Positions 29,728-36,804 of a stretch of DNA of 47,146 nt are shown here, in pieces. Below the pieces are notes generated by a model. It ran no database searches and had not been told where the DNA came from. It worked only from the letters and a program-made list of their open reading frames with translations. The stretch is from IMG/VR virus record IMGVR_UViG_3300036841_000075, positions 1 to 47,146 of that record. The stretch is one strand, 5' to 3'. The position numbers were made by a program, and so were the translations under genes. The stretch comes from a virus. Within the stretch, counting starts at the first letter, position 1. Each line of letters starts with the position of its first letter.

Positions 29728-31571
29728 CCGACACTCGCCAGTCTCGGGGGCGGAGTGGGCATGGCCCCCGGCACGGTGCGGTCGAACCCGTCGATCTCGT
29801 CGAGGGAGCGCAGCGCGGGCAGCCACCACTTCGGGAACCACAGAGCCAGCAGCAGGTCGTCGGTGGGCAGGCGCTTGAGCATCTCGTCCACCAGCGGCTG
29901 GAAGGCGTAGCGAGCATCGTAGTCGCCCCAGGGGATCCGGATGTTGCCGTTCTCGACGTCGGGGCCGAGCGTGTCGAAACCCATCTCCTTGTGGCCTTTG
30001 TTCGGTCCGTCGGTGTGGTGGTAGAAGACCCGGATGCCGAGCTGCTGGCGCCACTCGTTGAAGTCCTCGGTCTGGATGAAGAAGTCCGCCGAGTTCTTCT
30101 CGATGGTGAGTGCCCTTGGCCGGTAACGCTCCCCCCACTGGCGCAGCAGCCCCAGCATGTCCGGCGTCTGCAAGCGCGCCCGGCGGATGTCGAGCAGGCG
30201 GGGAGCGTACGTCCTGCCCTGCTGCGGGATGTCCATGACCAGCGCCCCGCAGAACTTCGTCGGCGACGGGTCGATCGAGATGACCCGGACGGTGGGGATC
30301 TCCTTGCCGTCGCGCATGACGGGGGACCGGACGCCGAGGCCCCGGTCCTTGTCGACGCAGCCGGGGAACCCGTTGCGGCCGTGGATCCAGTCCTCCCGGA
30401 ACCGGGCGATGCCCGACCCCGCCGCGTTCTGCTGGTGGACGCACTCGAAGATTTGCTCGCCGAGCAGCGACCGCTGCGCCATGACCCGGCGCCAGGGCCA
30501 CTTCTCCGGGCAGAGCACGACCCGGTTGCCCCGGTCGAGGATGGTCGGCTCCCGGACCGTGGCGAAGATCGGCCGCACCTCGTCGGCCTCCTCGGGGTCC
30601 TCCTCCTCGAGCGACGGCATGGTCTCGAGCTGCATGTAGGGCGAGTTCTCGACGGGGAGCTCGGCGCCGGTGGCCGATATCTCGGCGTAGGTGTCATCGA
30701 GCCGACTGAAGATGTGGACCCGCAGCCACCGGATGATGTCGTCGGCGTCCTCCGGGGTCCGGCAGTTGTCGAGGTCGGCGACGTCGTCGAGCTTCAGCCG
30801 GTTGAACCCACGGCCGAGGGCCTTGGACCGCTCCCCCATCGCCGTGAGCGAGTAGTCCCCCGACAGGATGGCCCGCTGCCGGCCGGCGACGGTGAGCGAG
30901 TACGTGGACGACTGCCAGATCGCCGTGGAGTCCTTGAAGCGCCCGTAGGCGGCGATCAGCTTGTCGTTGAACTCCAGCCGGTTGGCGACGGCGTACCAGT
31001 TCTTGCCGGCCTGCTGCTTGGAGGCGGCCACCATCCCCACCTGCAGGTCCCGCAGCGGATTGGCCGGGTTCTCGTAGTACTCCCAGGGGTAGCCCCCGCC
31101 GCACATGTGCCAGACGGTTCGAAGCGTGGTGATCGACTCCGTCTTGCCGTGCCGGGGGCCAGCCATGATGAGGGCGAACTGGTGCTCGTCGACGAACTTG
31201 GACCACCGCACCTGGCAGTCGAACAGGTCCCGCTCCTCGAAGCGGCGGCACCAGAACACGAAGTCCCGCAGAGCCTCCAGATCGTCGGTGTTGTGGATGT
31301 CACCCACGAAGCACTTCGGTGGCGGCCGGTCCCGCTCGTAGTCCTGGAGGGCCTCGACGTTGGTGGCGGGCCGGGAGCCGGTACGAGACGACGGGGCATC
31401 CGGGGAGAGGGTGAGGCCTGCCACGATCCGCATGACCGTCCGGCGGTCCGGGGGCCGTTCCCGGCCTTTCCAGAGGGTCGGATGTGACCGGATTTCCTCG
31501 GTTGTCCACCCGTCGTTGGCGAGTGCGCCGATCCTGCGGCGCTGCGCAGTGGTGACCCGCTCTCCCGGCAT
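29724..31571 (-). CDS. terL: terminase large subunit
   Basis: A 615-residue DNA-packaging motor and nuclease. Residues 5-50 form an HTH-like segment (AQRRRIGALANDGWTTEEI, DRRTVMRIV) not usual in large subunits. The ATPase has Walker A GPRHGKTES at 138-146 and Walker B LKLDDV at 259-264. The C-terminal nuclease includes VISIDPSPTKFCG and later acidic residues. There is no separate small-subunit gene nearby, so the N-terminal segment might recognise DNA. Start ATG 31571 lacks a ribosome site and lies 7 bases after a TACAAT box, implying a leaderless message. Confidence 0.85.
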   Translation of the reverse strand: MPGERVTTAQRRRIGALANDGWTTEEIRSHPTLWKGRERPPDRRTVMRIVAGLTLSPDAPSSRTGSRPATNVEALQDYERDRPPPKCFVGDIHNTDDLEALRDFVFWCRRFEERDLFDCQVRWSKFVDEHQFALIMAGPRHGKTESITTLRTVWHMCGGGYPWEYYENPANPLRDLQVGMVAASKQQAGKNWYAVANRLEFNDKLIAAYGRFKDSTAIWQSSTYSLTVAGRQRAILSGDYSLTAMGERSKALGRGFNRLKLDDVADLDNCRTPEDADDIIRWLRVHIFSRLDDTYAEISATGAELPVENSPYMQLETMPSLEEEDPEEADEVRPIFATVREPTILDRGNRVVLCPEKWPWRRVMAQRSLLGEQIFECVHQQNAAGSGIARFREDWIHGRNGFPGCVDKDRGLGVRSPVMRDGKEIPTVRVISIDPSPTKFCGALVMDIPQQGRTYAPRLLDIRRARLQTPDMLGLLRQWGERYRPRALTIEKNSADFFIQTEDFNEWRQQLGIRVFYHHTDGPNKGHKEMGFDTLGPDVENGNIRIPWGDYDARYAFQPLVDEMLKRLPTDDLLLALWFPKWWLPALRSLDEIDGFDRTVPGAMPTPPPRLASVG

Positions 31572-31578
31572 GGCACCG

Positions 31579-31608
31579 ATTGTAGGGCAGTCGACCTACG
31601 GATGTCGC
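31579..31608 (-). promoter_or_regulatory. candidate leaderless late promoter of terminase
   Basis: On the minus strand TACAAT (31579-31584) stands 7 bases before ATG 31571; GCGACA (31603-31608) is a possible -35 at 18 bases. Transcription would start at or next to the start codon. Confidence 0.5.
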
Positions 31609-31621
31609 AGTCTTGCCCTAC
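31582..31621. promoter_or_regulatory. inverted repeat overlapping the terminase promoter (operator candidate)
   Basis: GTAGGGCA at 31582-31589 is repeated inverted as TGCCCTAC at 31614-31621. One arm covers part of the -10 box and the other lies just upstream of the -35. Two-site occupancy by one dimer per arm, or a loop, would block the promoter. Confidence 0.4.
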
Positions 31622-31687
31622 GTGCCCCGTGCTGTTGCAGTGTTGTCCAAAGGGTTGGGGGGGCATAGTCACAACCTATCCCGTAGC

Positions 31688-31719
31688 CCACTAAACACCC
31701 CCGGGTCGAACGTCAACCC
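31688..31719 (-). promoter_or_regulatory. second candidate late promoter with inverted repeat
   Basis: On the minus strand TTGACG (31711-31716) and TAGTGG (31688-31693) are 17 bases apart. The -35 lies inside an imperfect palindrome GGGTYGA-CGT-TCRACCC (31703-31719). A perfect 6-bp hairpin (CGTAGG, AAA loop, CCTACG; 31728-31742) spans the stop of the gene before it. Confidence 0.35.
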
Positions 31720-31737
31720 TCAGACGCCGTAGGTTTC

Positions 31738-31959
31738 CTACGCTCCTTCCAACTCGGCCGCCACATCCTTGGGCTTGGGCGTAGCAGCCCCGCCCCGTTC
31801 GGGGTGGTCCACGATGAGCACACCATGGTCGGGGGCCACGACCACCAGGCCCTTGAACGACTGGACCACCGAGGCGGTACGCCGGTCATCCTGCAGATCC
31901 ACCTCGTCAGGCTCCGGCTCCCGGGCATCCACCACGCGGACGAGCTTGCGGCCGCTCAC
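31738..31959 (-). CDS. small paralogue B of tandem pair (73 aa)
   Basis: It begins VSGRKLVRVVDAREPEPDE and contains SFKGLVVV. The gene just upstream (31956-32216) has DRKLVKMLVAREPEPGE and GFKGQVVE at matching places, so the two are diverged tandem duplicates. It may be a small beta-barrel virion or regulatory protein. GTG 31959 overlaps the paralogue stop. Confidence 0.6.
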   Translation of the reverse strand: MSGRKLVRVVDAREPEPDEVDLQDDRRTASVVQSFKGLVVVAPDHGVLIVDHPERGGAATPKPKDVAAELEGA

Positions 31960-32216
31960 GGTTCCAGGATCCAGTAGGAGCCCCCGGCCTCCACGACCTG
32001 ACCCTTGAAGCCCTTGGGCACCGAGACCATGCCCACGTCCTCGAGCGGCCAGTCGGGGGAGTCCGAGCCGGGGGCCTTGGAGGCCACGCGAAAGGGAAGG
32101 TCGGCGCTGGCGGGGTCCTCCCCCAGCACGAGCTCGCCGGGCTCCGGCTCCCGGGCGACGAGCATCTTGACGAGCTTGCGGTCGGCGGCTGGTCCTGCAT
32201 CGGTGGCGGTGGCCAT
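31956..32216 (-). CDS. small paralogue A of tandem pair (86 aa)
   Basis: It starts MATATDAGPAADRKLV, with an ATG preceded by AAGGAGA. Shared blocks with paralogue B are RKLV, AREPEP and FKGxVV. A longer central segment (SKAPGSDSPDWPLEDVG) is absent in B. No domain is recognised; position upstream of the terminase does not settle a role. Confidence 0.6.
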   Translation of the reverse strand: MATATDAGPAADRKLVKMLVAREPEPGELVLGEDPASADLPFRVASKAPGSDSPDWPLEDVGMVSVPKGFKGQVVEAGGSYWILEP

Positions 32217-32266
32217 GGTGTCTCCTTCGGTCGGGGCCGGCCCCCAGTCTACCGAGCGCGCGAAGA

Positions 32267-32284
32267 GGGGGCCCGAAGGCCCCC
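32267..32284 (-). terminator. TTCG-loop hairpin (terminator candidate)
   Basis: On the minus strand GGGGGCC, loop TTCG, GGCCCCC: a 7-bp all-GC stem with an extra-stable tetraloop, in the 88-base gap after the gene at 32305-32496. There is no T run, so it may be an actinobacterial-type terminator or an RNA-stability element. Confidence 0.45.
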
Positions 32285-32304
32285 AGGTTCGCCGCCTCGA
32301 GCTG

Positions 32305-32496
32305 CTACCAGCCGCCGAGCCCGCTCGAGGGGTCGACGCAGACCTCGGCGTGCGTGGAGAGGGCGACCACGCCCTCGGCGTCCTTGAGGACCGTGCGGAC
32401 GTAGCGATCGCCGGGCTGGATGCCGGCCTCACACTCGGTGCAGACGTGGGCGGTGCGGGCGACGTGGGAGCTCATGGCGACGATCTGGGCGGTCAT
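32305..32496 (-). CDS. zinc-binding-like small protein (63 aa)
   Basis: It reads MTAQIVAMSSHVARTAHVC, then TECEAGIQPGDRYVR. A CxxC with later histidine and cysteine (STHAEVCVD) suggests a treble-clef or ribbon zinc site as in small phage proteins of this shape. Start ATG 32496 follows GGAGGGA. Function unknown. Confidence 0.6.
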   Translation of the reverse strand: MTAQIVAMSSHVARTAHVCTECEAGIQPGDRYVRTVLKDAEGVVALSTHAEVCVDPSSGLGGW

Positions 32497-32524
32497 GGCG
32501 GGTTCCCTCCAGGGCTGAGGTGGG

Positions 32525-32626
32525 CTAGCGGGACAGGGCCTCGAGGAGGCTGGCGATGCCGGCGACGAGGCCGATGAGGAGCAGGGCTGCGAAGGTGACG
32601 ATGAAGGCGACGGTCAGGCTGTCCAT
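32525..32626 (-). CDS. very small membrane protein (33 aa)
   Basis: It starts MDSLTVAFIVTFAALLLIG and ends EALSR: one membrane helix occupying most of the protein. ATG 32626 has AAGGAG seven bases upstream. The 87 bases before it hold a small palindrome (GCAC-ATC-GTGC near 32676) but no other gene. Confidence 0.5.
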   Translation of the reverse strand: MDSLTVAFIVTFAALLLIGLVAGIASLLEALSR

Positions 32627-32713
32627 CTGGGGCTCCTTGGTTGGTGTAGGACCATTGTGCGCCTCGGCCCCCTTGCGCACATCGTGCAGAGTGCGTAGTT
32701 CTGGTGCGCCGAG

Positions 32714-32857
32714 CTACGGAACCAGCCGGGCGACGGCGAGGCCCACGATCAGGACCAGCAGCAGGGGCACGGAGATCCAGGACTGGAACAGCGCCAGGGC
32801 CAGGAGGGCGGTCACGGCGACGGCCAGAGCGATCCATTGGCCTGCGGTCAGGTGCAT
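32714..32857 (-). CDS. small two-pass membrane protein (47 aa)
   Basis: It starts MHLTAGQWIALAVAVTALL; a second hydrophobic stretch follows and it ends LAVARLVP. No clear ribosome site precedes ATG 32857, so the start is less certain. It is the last gene before the noncoding repeat region. Confidence 0.45.
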   Translation of the reverse strand: MHLTAGQWIALAVAVTALLALALFQSWISVPLLLVLIVGLAVARLVP

Positions 32858-33187
32858 TGCCCCAGTGTGACGGGTTTCGTCGATTCTGGGGCCAAGGAGG
32901 GGGCTCTGAGGGCAACGTACGGGGACCGAGGGCACGCACGCGGCGAGTCAGGCCCCCCCGTACACCGTTACGCCAGATGAGTCCTGCGCCCGACAAGCTG
33001 ACCTACGGGGGCTGGCTCACACCCTCGACCAACGGTTGAGGCTGGACGCTTTCCGTCCTCTTCCCGTCTGGAAGAATTTCCCCTCATGCGCGCGCACGCG
33101 TAGCCATCTGACCTTCTATCCCTTCCTTCCCCTTCCATCCCCCATTAACTTACCTTCCATCCTTGTTGTGATGCACTAAGTGCCCTT
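32858..33187. other. 330-bp noncoding region, candidate replication origin
   Basis: No convincing gene on either strand. The right half is pyrimidine-rich on the plus strand and locally AT-richer than the genome (for example CATTAACTTA near 33142 and TTGTTGTGATG near 33163). It carries four direct CCTTCYATC units. It lies immediately downstream of the helicase gene, whose last codons carry three more units in inverted orientation. Confidence 0.5.
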
Positions 33188-33256
33188 CTATCTCTCTTCC
33201 CACCATGTCCCACCCCATCCGTTTTCGTCGATAGAAGGGATAGAAGGGTTGGAAGG
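33112..33256. repeat. iteron-like 9-mers CCTTCYATC
   Basis: Direct units lie at 33112-33120, 33131-33139, 33153-33161 and 33184-33192. Inverted units lie at 33230-33238 and 33239-33247 (GATAGAAGG), with a variant at 33248-33256 (GTTGGAAGG). The last three abut exactly and encode PSN-PSI-PSI (residues 471-479) of the helicase. GC-rich palindromic arms (GCGCGCGCACGC at about 33088-33099 and its inverse within 33266-33285) flank the whole set. Confidence 0.65.
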
Positions 33257-34666
33257 GTGTCCCCCCACGCGTGCGTGCGCGCGCGAGGCCACGGAGTACA
33301 GAAGCCGGGGCTTGCCGGAGAGCCTCGGCTCGGCAACGACGAGGGCACGCCCGGTGTCCGCCAGCGCCCGAAGGGCCTCCCCGGCGGTCTGGGGAGTCAC
33401 GTCCATGTACTCGGCCACCTGGTTGCGGTCGGCTGGCCCCAGCTCCTTGAGGCAGTCGAGATACCGCACCTGCGCCGCTGTCCTGCCCACGTCTTCCGCC
33501 GATCCGACGAGCTGCCAGGCCCGGGGCATCGTCTCGAAGTCAAGGACCAGCTCGGCGTCCTCGAGGTCCCGGCCAGTGATGGAGAGCTCCCCTCGCCGCT
33601 CGCCCTTCTTGCGGTAGAGCCCCCAGATCGTGTCTGCCACGCCCACCTTCGCCGTCGACCCCATGACCTCGGTGATGGGGTTCTTGTCGCTCATGGGCCC
33701 GTCAGGCTTGCGCAGGTGGTCTACCAGCATCATGCAGAGGTGCCGCTCCAGGGCCAGCTGCTGCAGCGGCCCGAGCGCGGCCGTCATGTCGGCGTTCTTG
33801 TCCTGGTCCGTCCGGGCCCCCAGCGCCCGGCTCACGGTGTCGATGCCGACGAGGGCCGGCTGAATCTCGTCCACCAGCTGCGTGAGGTACTCCAGCCCCC
33901 CGTCGCCGAGCGGAGGCATCCCGAACTGGAAGTGCAGGCCCTCGACGCTGTGGGGGCACTCCAGGGCTTGCAGACGCTTCGCCAGCCTCCGGTCGCCGTC
34001 CTCGAGCGCGAGGATGAGCACGGGGGCCCGCTCGAGGTGGTGCCCCAGGAACCGGCCGCCCGTCGCCAGCGCCACGGCGAGCTCGAGCAGGAGCCAGCTC
34101 TTGCCCGTCTTGGGCCTCGCCGCGAACATGCAGAGCCCCTCCGGCAGGATGTCTGGCACCAACCAGCGGGGTTCCTCGTAGACCGCCGAGAGCAGCTGCG
34201 CAGCAGACATCCGCCGCCACCCGTTGCGCGACGGTTCCGGCGCCACCAGCGTGCGCGCGAGGTGCAGCACCACCTCCGGGTCCTCACTCTCGGCCGCCTT
34301 GGCGAGCAGCTCCGAAGCGTCGAGGGCCTGCCGGCGGGCCCGGACCTGCAGCATGTCCTCAACGAGCGCCAGCCCGTGCCGGGGCGATGCCACCTCGTGT
34401 ACCAGCGTGTGCACGTAGGGCGCCACGTCCCCCGGGTCCCCCGGCCACCGCTCCCGGGCCTTGCGGCTCACCCGCAGCGCGTCGACGTCGCTCCCGAGCT
34501 CCCGCACCACCCCGAACAGGCAGCGCGTCCGCTCCGACCCGAAGTCCTCCGTCGTCAGCGCCTCGAGCGCCTTGGCGCACACCTCGGCCGACAGCATCAT
34601 CGACCCCAGCAGCCCTTCCTCGAGCGCCAGGTCGTACAGGACCGCCGCCCTGCGTGTCGGTGCCAC
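33188..34666 (-). CDS. replicative helicase: DnaB-N domain fused to RepA-like ATPase
   Basis: A 492-residue protein. Residues 10-115 resemble the DnaB N-terminal domain (LEEGLLGSMMLSAEVCAKAL). Residues 170-375 are a hexameric RecA-type motor of the RepA/AAA_25 kind: Walker A ARPKTGKS (183-190), LEDGDRRL (221-228), Walker B ALVGIDTVSR, then VDHLRKP. The C-terminal part has an HTH-like segment (DRNQVAEYMDVTPQTAGEAL). It likely unwinds phage DNA at replication. No primase or polymerase gene is visible, so host enzymes are presumed. Its last codons carry iteron-like repeats. Start GTG 34666 lacks a clear ribosome site. Confidence 0.75.
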   Translation of the reverse strand: MAPTRRAAVLYDLALEEGLLGSMMLSAEVCAKALEALTTEDFGSERTRCLFGVVRELGSDVDALRVSRKARERWPGDPGDVAPYVHTLVHEVASPRHGLALVEDMLQVRARRQALDASELLAKAAESEDPEVVLHLARTLVAPEPSRNGWRRMSAAQLLSAVYEEPRWLVPDILPEGLCMFAARPKTGKSWLLLELAVALATGGRFLGHHLERAPVLILALEDGDRRLAKRLQALECPHSVEGLHFQFGMPPLGDGGLEYLTQLVDEIQPALVGIDTVSRALGARTDQDKNADMTAALGPLQQLALERHLCMMLVDHLRKPDGPMSDKNPITEVMGSTAKVGVADTIWGLYRKKGERRGELSITGRDLEDAELVLDFETMPRAWQLVGSAEDVGRTAAQVRYLDCLKELGPADRNQVAEYMDVTPQTAGEALRALADTGRALVVAEPRLSGKPRLLYSVASRAHARVGGHPSNPSIPSIDENGWGGTWWEER

Positions 34667-34670
34667 CGGC

Positions 34671-34850
34671 CTACGCGCTGCGCTGTGTAGCGGCCCTGGC
34701 CACGTACACGTAGTCCCGGCACGCCTGCTTGACCAGATGCGTGATCGACACGTCCTGAGCAGCGGCGACGTCCTTCATCGCAGCATAGAGATCCTCCGGA
34801 AACACGATGGTGGTGCGCTGGCGCTTGGTGACAGGTCGTGGAGAGGGCAC
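34671..34850 (-). CDS. ribbon-helix-helix regulator (59 aa)
   Basis: It starts VPSPRPVTKRQRTTIVF, then PEDLYAAMKDVAAAQDVS and HLVKQACRDYV: strand-helix-helix as in Arc/ParD-type repressors. GTG 34850 follows AGGAGGA. It is the first gene of the helicase operon and ends 4 bases before the helicase start, so it may autoregulate that operon. The 130 bases before it hold its promoter region, with TGTGG/CCACA half sites but no clear hexamers. Confidence 0.68.
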   Translation of the reverse strand: MPSPRPVTKRQRTTIVFPEDLYAAMKDVAAAQDVSITHLVKQACRDYVYVARAATQRSA

Positions 34851-34982
34851 GGGATTCCTCCTAGAGTGGTGGTTGCCAGGTAGGACAATACCACACATAC
34901 ACCACCATGAATGCACATTTGATGTGGCACGGGAAGAGCAGCCACCCAGCGCGAGCGAGCCCCAGGGCCGCCTCAGCCCGGC

Positions 34983-35501
34983 TCATGGGATCAGCTTTCC
35001 GGCCGCTCGAGCCTTGCGCATCGTGTACGCGGTGCCGCGACTCGTCCCATCGTGGAAAGCCGCTACCCGGTTAGCCACCCGCACCATCTCGTAGTTCCGC
35101 CAAAACGCTGCCGCGACAAACCGGGGGAAGACGGGAGGTAGAAGTTCCTGCGAGACGACATTGCCCCGAGCATCGAAGACGATGAGCCGGACCCGCCATG
35201 TCCCGTCCCCCTGTCTCTCGGGCCGGTATGACTCGATCGGCCGGCGGCAGATGGCGGCCCGCTCTGCGATCGTGTCCACACCCCGAGCCCCGCCAGAGAC
35301 GAGGATGATGTCGGCCGGCAAGTCACGGACGAATGCCCGGACTGCCTGCTTGCGGGCGACGTACGCCTCTTGGGCTTCGTCTGGTGCGTCCCACTTAGGC
35401 GGCCTCGACCCTACGACCGCCACTCGCTGCACTGCTGAATGCGACATGTCTTCATGCGAGCGGTCATCCTCGCGCCCCCCGCTTGCGTTACAATCCGGCA
35501 T
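34983..35501 (-). CDS. SLOG/DprA-like nucleotide-binding protein
   Basis: A 172-residue protein. Residues 26-85 show the SLOG pattern: RVAVVGSRPP, then IILVSGGARGVDTIAERAA. The ending has NYEMVRVANRVAAFHDGTSRG, where the glycine-rich turn completes a Rossmann-like pocket. YspA/DUF2493-like members are common in phages. Proposed roles include sensing nucleotide signals or processing DNA ends, but none is proven here. ATG 35501 lies behind AGGGGGA in a small hairpin. An alternative start is the ATG of MSHSAVQRV. Confidence 0.68.
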   Translation of the reverse strand: MPDCNASGGREDDRSHEDMSHSAVQRVAVVGSRPPKWDAPDEAQEAYVARKQAVRAFVRDLPADIILVSGGARGVDTIAERAAICRRPIESYRPERQGDGTWRVRLIVFDARGNVVSQELLPPVFPRFVAAAFWRNYEMVRVANRVAAFHDGTSRGTAYTMRKARAAGKLIP

Positions 35502-35518
35502 AGAGTCCCCCTGACTCT
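35502..35518 (-). promoter_or_regulatory. hairpin presenting the ribosome site of the SLOG gene
   Basis: On the minus strand AGAGTC, AGGGG, GACTCT: a perfect 6-bp stem immediately before ATG 35501 with the ribosome site in the 5-base loop. This could tune translation or be the binding site of a protein. Confidence 0.35.
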
Positions 35519-35530
35519 GCACATGACCTA

Positions 35531-35555
35531 GCGGCCCCCGGATGCTGGGGGCCGC
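35531..35555 (-). terminator. GC-rich hairpin after the HNH gene
   Basis: GCGGCCCCC pairs with GGGGGCCGC across a 7-base loop. It lies between the HNH gene and the SLOG gene. No T run follows on the minus strand, so it is a terminator or processing hairpin of moderate certainty. Confidence 0.5.
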
Positions 35556-35577
35556 GCCGCGTCTGGACAGTGTGCGC

Positions 35578-35982
35578 TCAGGCGCTGCGCCGAGCCAAGG
35601 CTCGCTTCCGCTTGGCTTCGTCACGCTTGAGGCGGTCCACGATGGCCTCGGAGATCCAGGAGGACGTGGAGTATCGCTCCCTCTTGGCAGCCCATGCCGC
35701 AGCGACGTAAACCGAGTCCAGCAGATGAATGGTCCGTTGCCGGATCTGGTCTTCCTCGCCTTCCGGGATGGCTGTGAGGCGAGTCGCCCGTATGCCGCCC
35801 TTCGCGCTGTTGCACCGCTTGCAGAGCGTCTGCAGGTTACTGAGGTCATCAGTGCCCCCGGCAGACTGCGGAACGATGTGGTCGACGGAGAGGCCGCTGA
35901 AGGACCCGCACCCAAGACAGCGGTTGTTGTCGCGGGCAAAGACGAGCCATCTGAGGTCGTCCCTGATCTGCGCCATCGTCAC
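35578..35982 (-). CDS. HNH endonuclease
   Basis: About 134 residues from GTG 35982 (GTGA overlap with the RHH gene) or 132 from ATG 35976. It contains CLGCG, then LSVDHIVPQSAGG, LSNLQTLCKRCNSAKG: a complete HNH signature with two CxxC pairs for zinc and the catalytic His in VDHIVP. The C-terminal 50 residues are basic helices. Near terminases such nucleases aid packaging; here it is in an early/regulatory cluster, so homing, recombination or host DNA attack are alternatives. Confidence 0.82.
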   Translation of the reverse strand: MTMAQIRDDLRWLVFARDNNRCLGCGSFSGLSVDHIVPQSAGGTDDLSNLQTLCKRCNSAKGGIRATRLTAIPEGEEDQIRQRTIHLLDSVYVAAAWAAKRERYSTSSWISEAIVDRLKRDEAKRKRALARRSA

Positions 35983-36143
35983 GCGCTCCGCTTCGCTCGC
36001 CGATCGATCTTGGCGAAGTAGTCCTGGAGCGCCCAGAGCACGATGAGCCGGATGCTCGCCGACTGGCGCCGTGCTTCCTCGCGGACCCGCCGATGTACGT
36101 CCTCCGGCATGTGGACGGTGGTGCGGACCTCGTCTTTGAGCAT
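35979..36143 (-). CDS. ribbon-helix-helix regulator (54 aa)
   Basis: It starts MLKDEVRTTVHMPED, then VHRRVREEARRQSASIR and LIVLWALQDYFAK: a compact Arc-type RHH protein. ATG 36143 follows GGGAGG. It is transcribed away from the early plus-strand operon, sharing the control region at 36144-36241, so it is a good candidate repressor of early transcription. It resembles the RHH protein at 34671-34850. Confidence 0.7.
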   Translation of the reverse strand: MLKDEVRTTVHMPEDVHRRVREEARRQSASIRLIVLWALQDYFAKIDRRAKRSA

Positions 36144-36185
36144 GTGGGCCTCCCGAGTTCGGTGGAATCTGGCACAACTCTACCA

Positions 36186-36214
36186 TAGACATGCCGGAAG
36201 GTTGGTGGTATCGT
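36186..36214 (+). promoter_or_regulatory. candidate early rightward promoter
   Basis: TAGACA (36186-36191) and TATCGT (36209-36214) are spaced by 17 bases. A leader of about 20 bases carries GGAG before ATG 36242. It lies back to back with the RHH gene at 35979-36143. A second box, TACCAT at 36181-36186, could serve an alternative start. Confidence 0.5.
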
Positions 36215-36241
36215 GAGGACACACACCGAACGGAGCACGAC

Positions 36242-36496
36242 ATGACCACCGAGACCTACCGAGGCGTCAAGATCCGCACCAAGCTGGGCAAGGGCAATGA
36301 CTGGGGCTACACCCTCATCACCATCAACGGTCATGACATGCGCTACATGGAGCGAGACCAAGAGCGTCTTGCTCGGGTCCTCCACGGGATCATCGACGAC
36401 GCTATCGAGCGACCCGACAGCTACGGCCCTGAATGGCGCCCAGGTCACAAAGGCGTGCGAGACACGTCCTGCTGGCAGAACCACCGCTGTACCTGA
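36242..36496 (+). CDS. first early protein (84 aa)
   Basis: It starts MTTETYRGVKIRTKLGKG, then has beta-strand-like segments and a helix (RDQERLARVLHGIIDDAIE). I choose ATG 36242 because of its GGAG site and the promoter ahead, although the frame is open to ATG 36191. It is small, polar and cytoplasmic. As the first early gene it may be a host-takeover factor; no family recognised. Confidence 0.6.
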   Translation: MTTETYRGVKIRTKLGKGNDWGYTLITINGHDMRYMERDQERLARVLHGIIDDAIERPDSYGPEWRPGHKGVRDTSCWQNHRCT

Positions 36497-36561
36497 CCAC
36501 CCAAAGCGGCCCCCAGCGGCACCACCCGCCGAGGGCCCACGACCCCCAAGGAGGTAACCCA

Positions 36562-36804
36562 ATGGGGACGCAGGAACACCCTACGCCGTTCCGCCCCGAT
36601 ATCGGCACCGTCTGGCACGAACGCCGACGGCAGTACCGGAGACGTACCGTCAAGGTGCTTCGGGTCGACAGCGGCTTCGTCTACATCCAGACCCTGACCC
36701 TTGACGACGGCCGACGGCCTTCCCGCGTCGTCCGGACCCGCGTCCGCCGGGACCTCTGGCTCAAGACGTTCGACGTGGAGGACGAAGGGAGTGATGCCCG
36801 ATGA
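36562..36804 (+). CDS. small basic beta-rich protein (80 aa)
   Basis: It starts MGTQEHPTPFRPDIGTVWH, followed by RRRQYRRRTVKVLRVDSG and several strands (FVYIQTLTLDDG). The basic, strand-rich sequence suggests a small nucleic-acid-binding barrel. ATG 36562 has an excellent AAGGAGG site. Its stop overlaps the next start (ATGA). Family not recognised. Confidence 0.6.
   Translation: MGTQEHPTPFRPDIGTVWHERRRQYRRRTVKVLRVDSGFVYIQTLTLDDGRRPSRVVRTRVRRDLWLKTFDVEDEGSDAR

Noticed and set aside
33112-33256. CRISPR array
   Set aside because: Units are 9 bases, mixed in orientation and partly coding, with irregular short spacers.
33257-34690. A 477-codon plus-strand frame opposite the helicase
   Set aside because: The minus frame has complete helicase motifs; the plus frame is low-complexity Arg/Leu/Val-rich.
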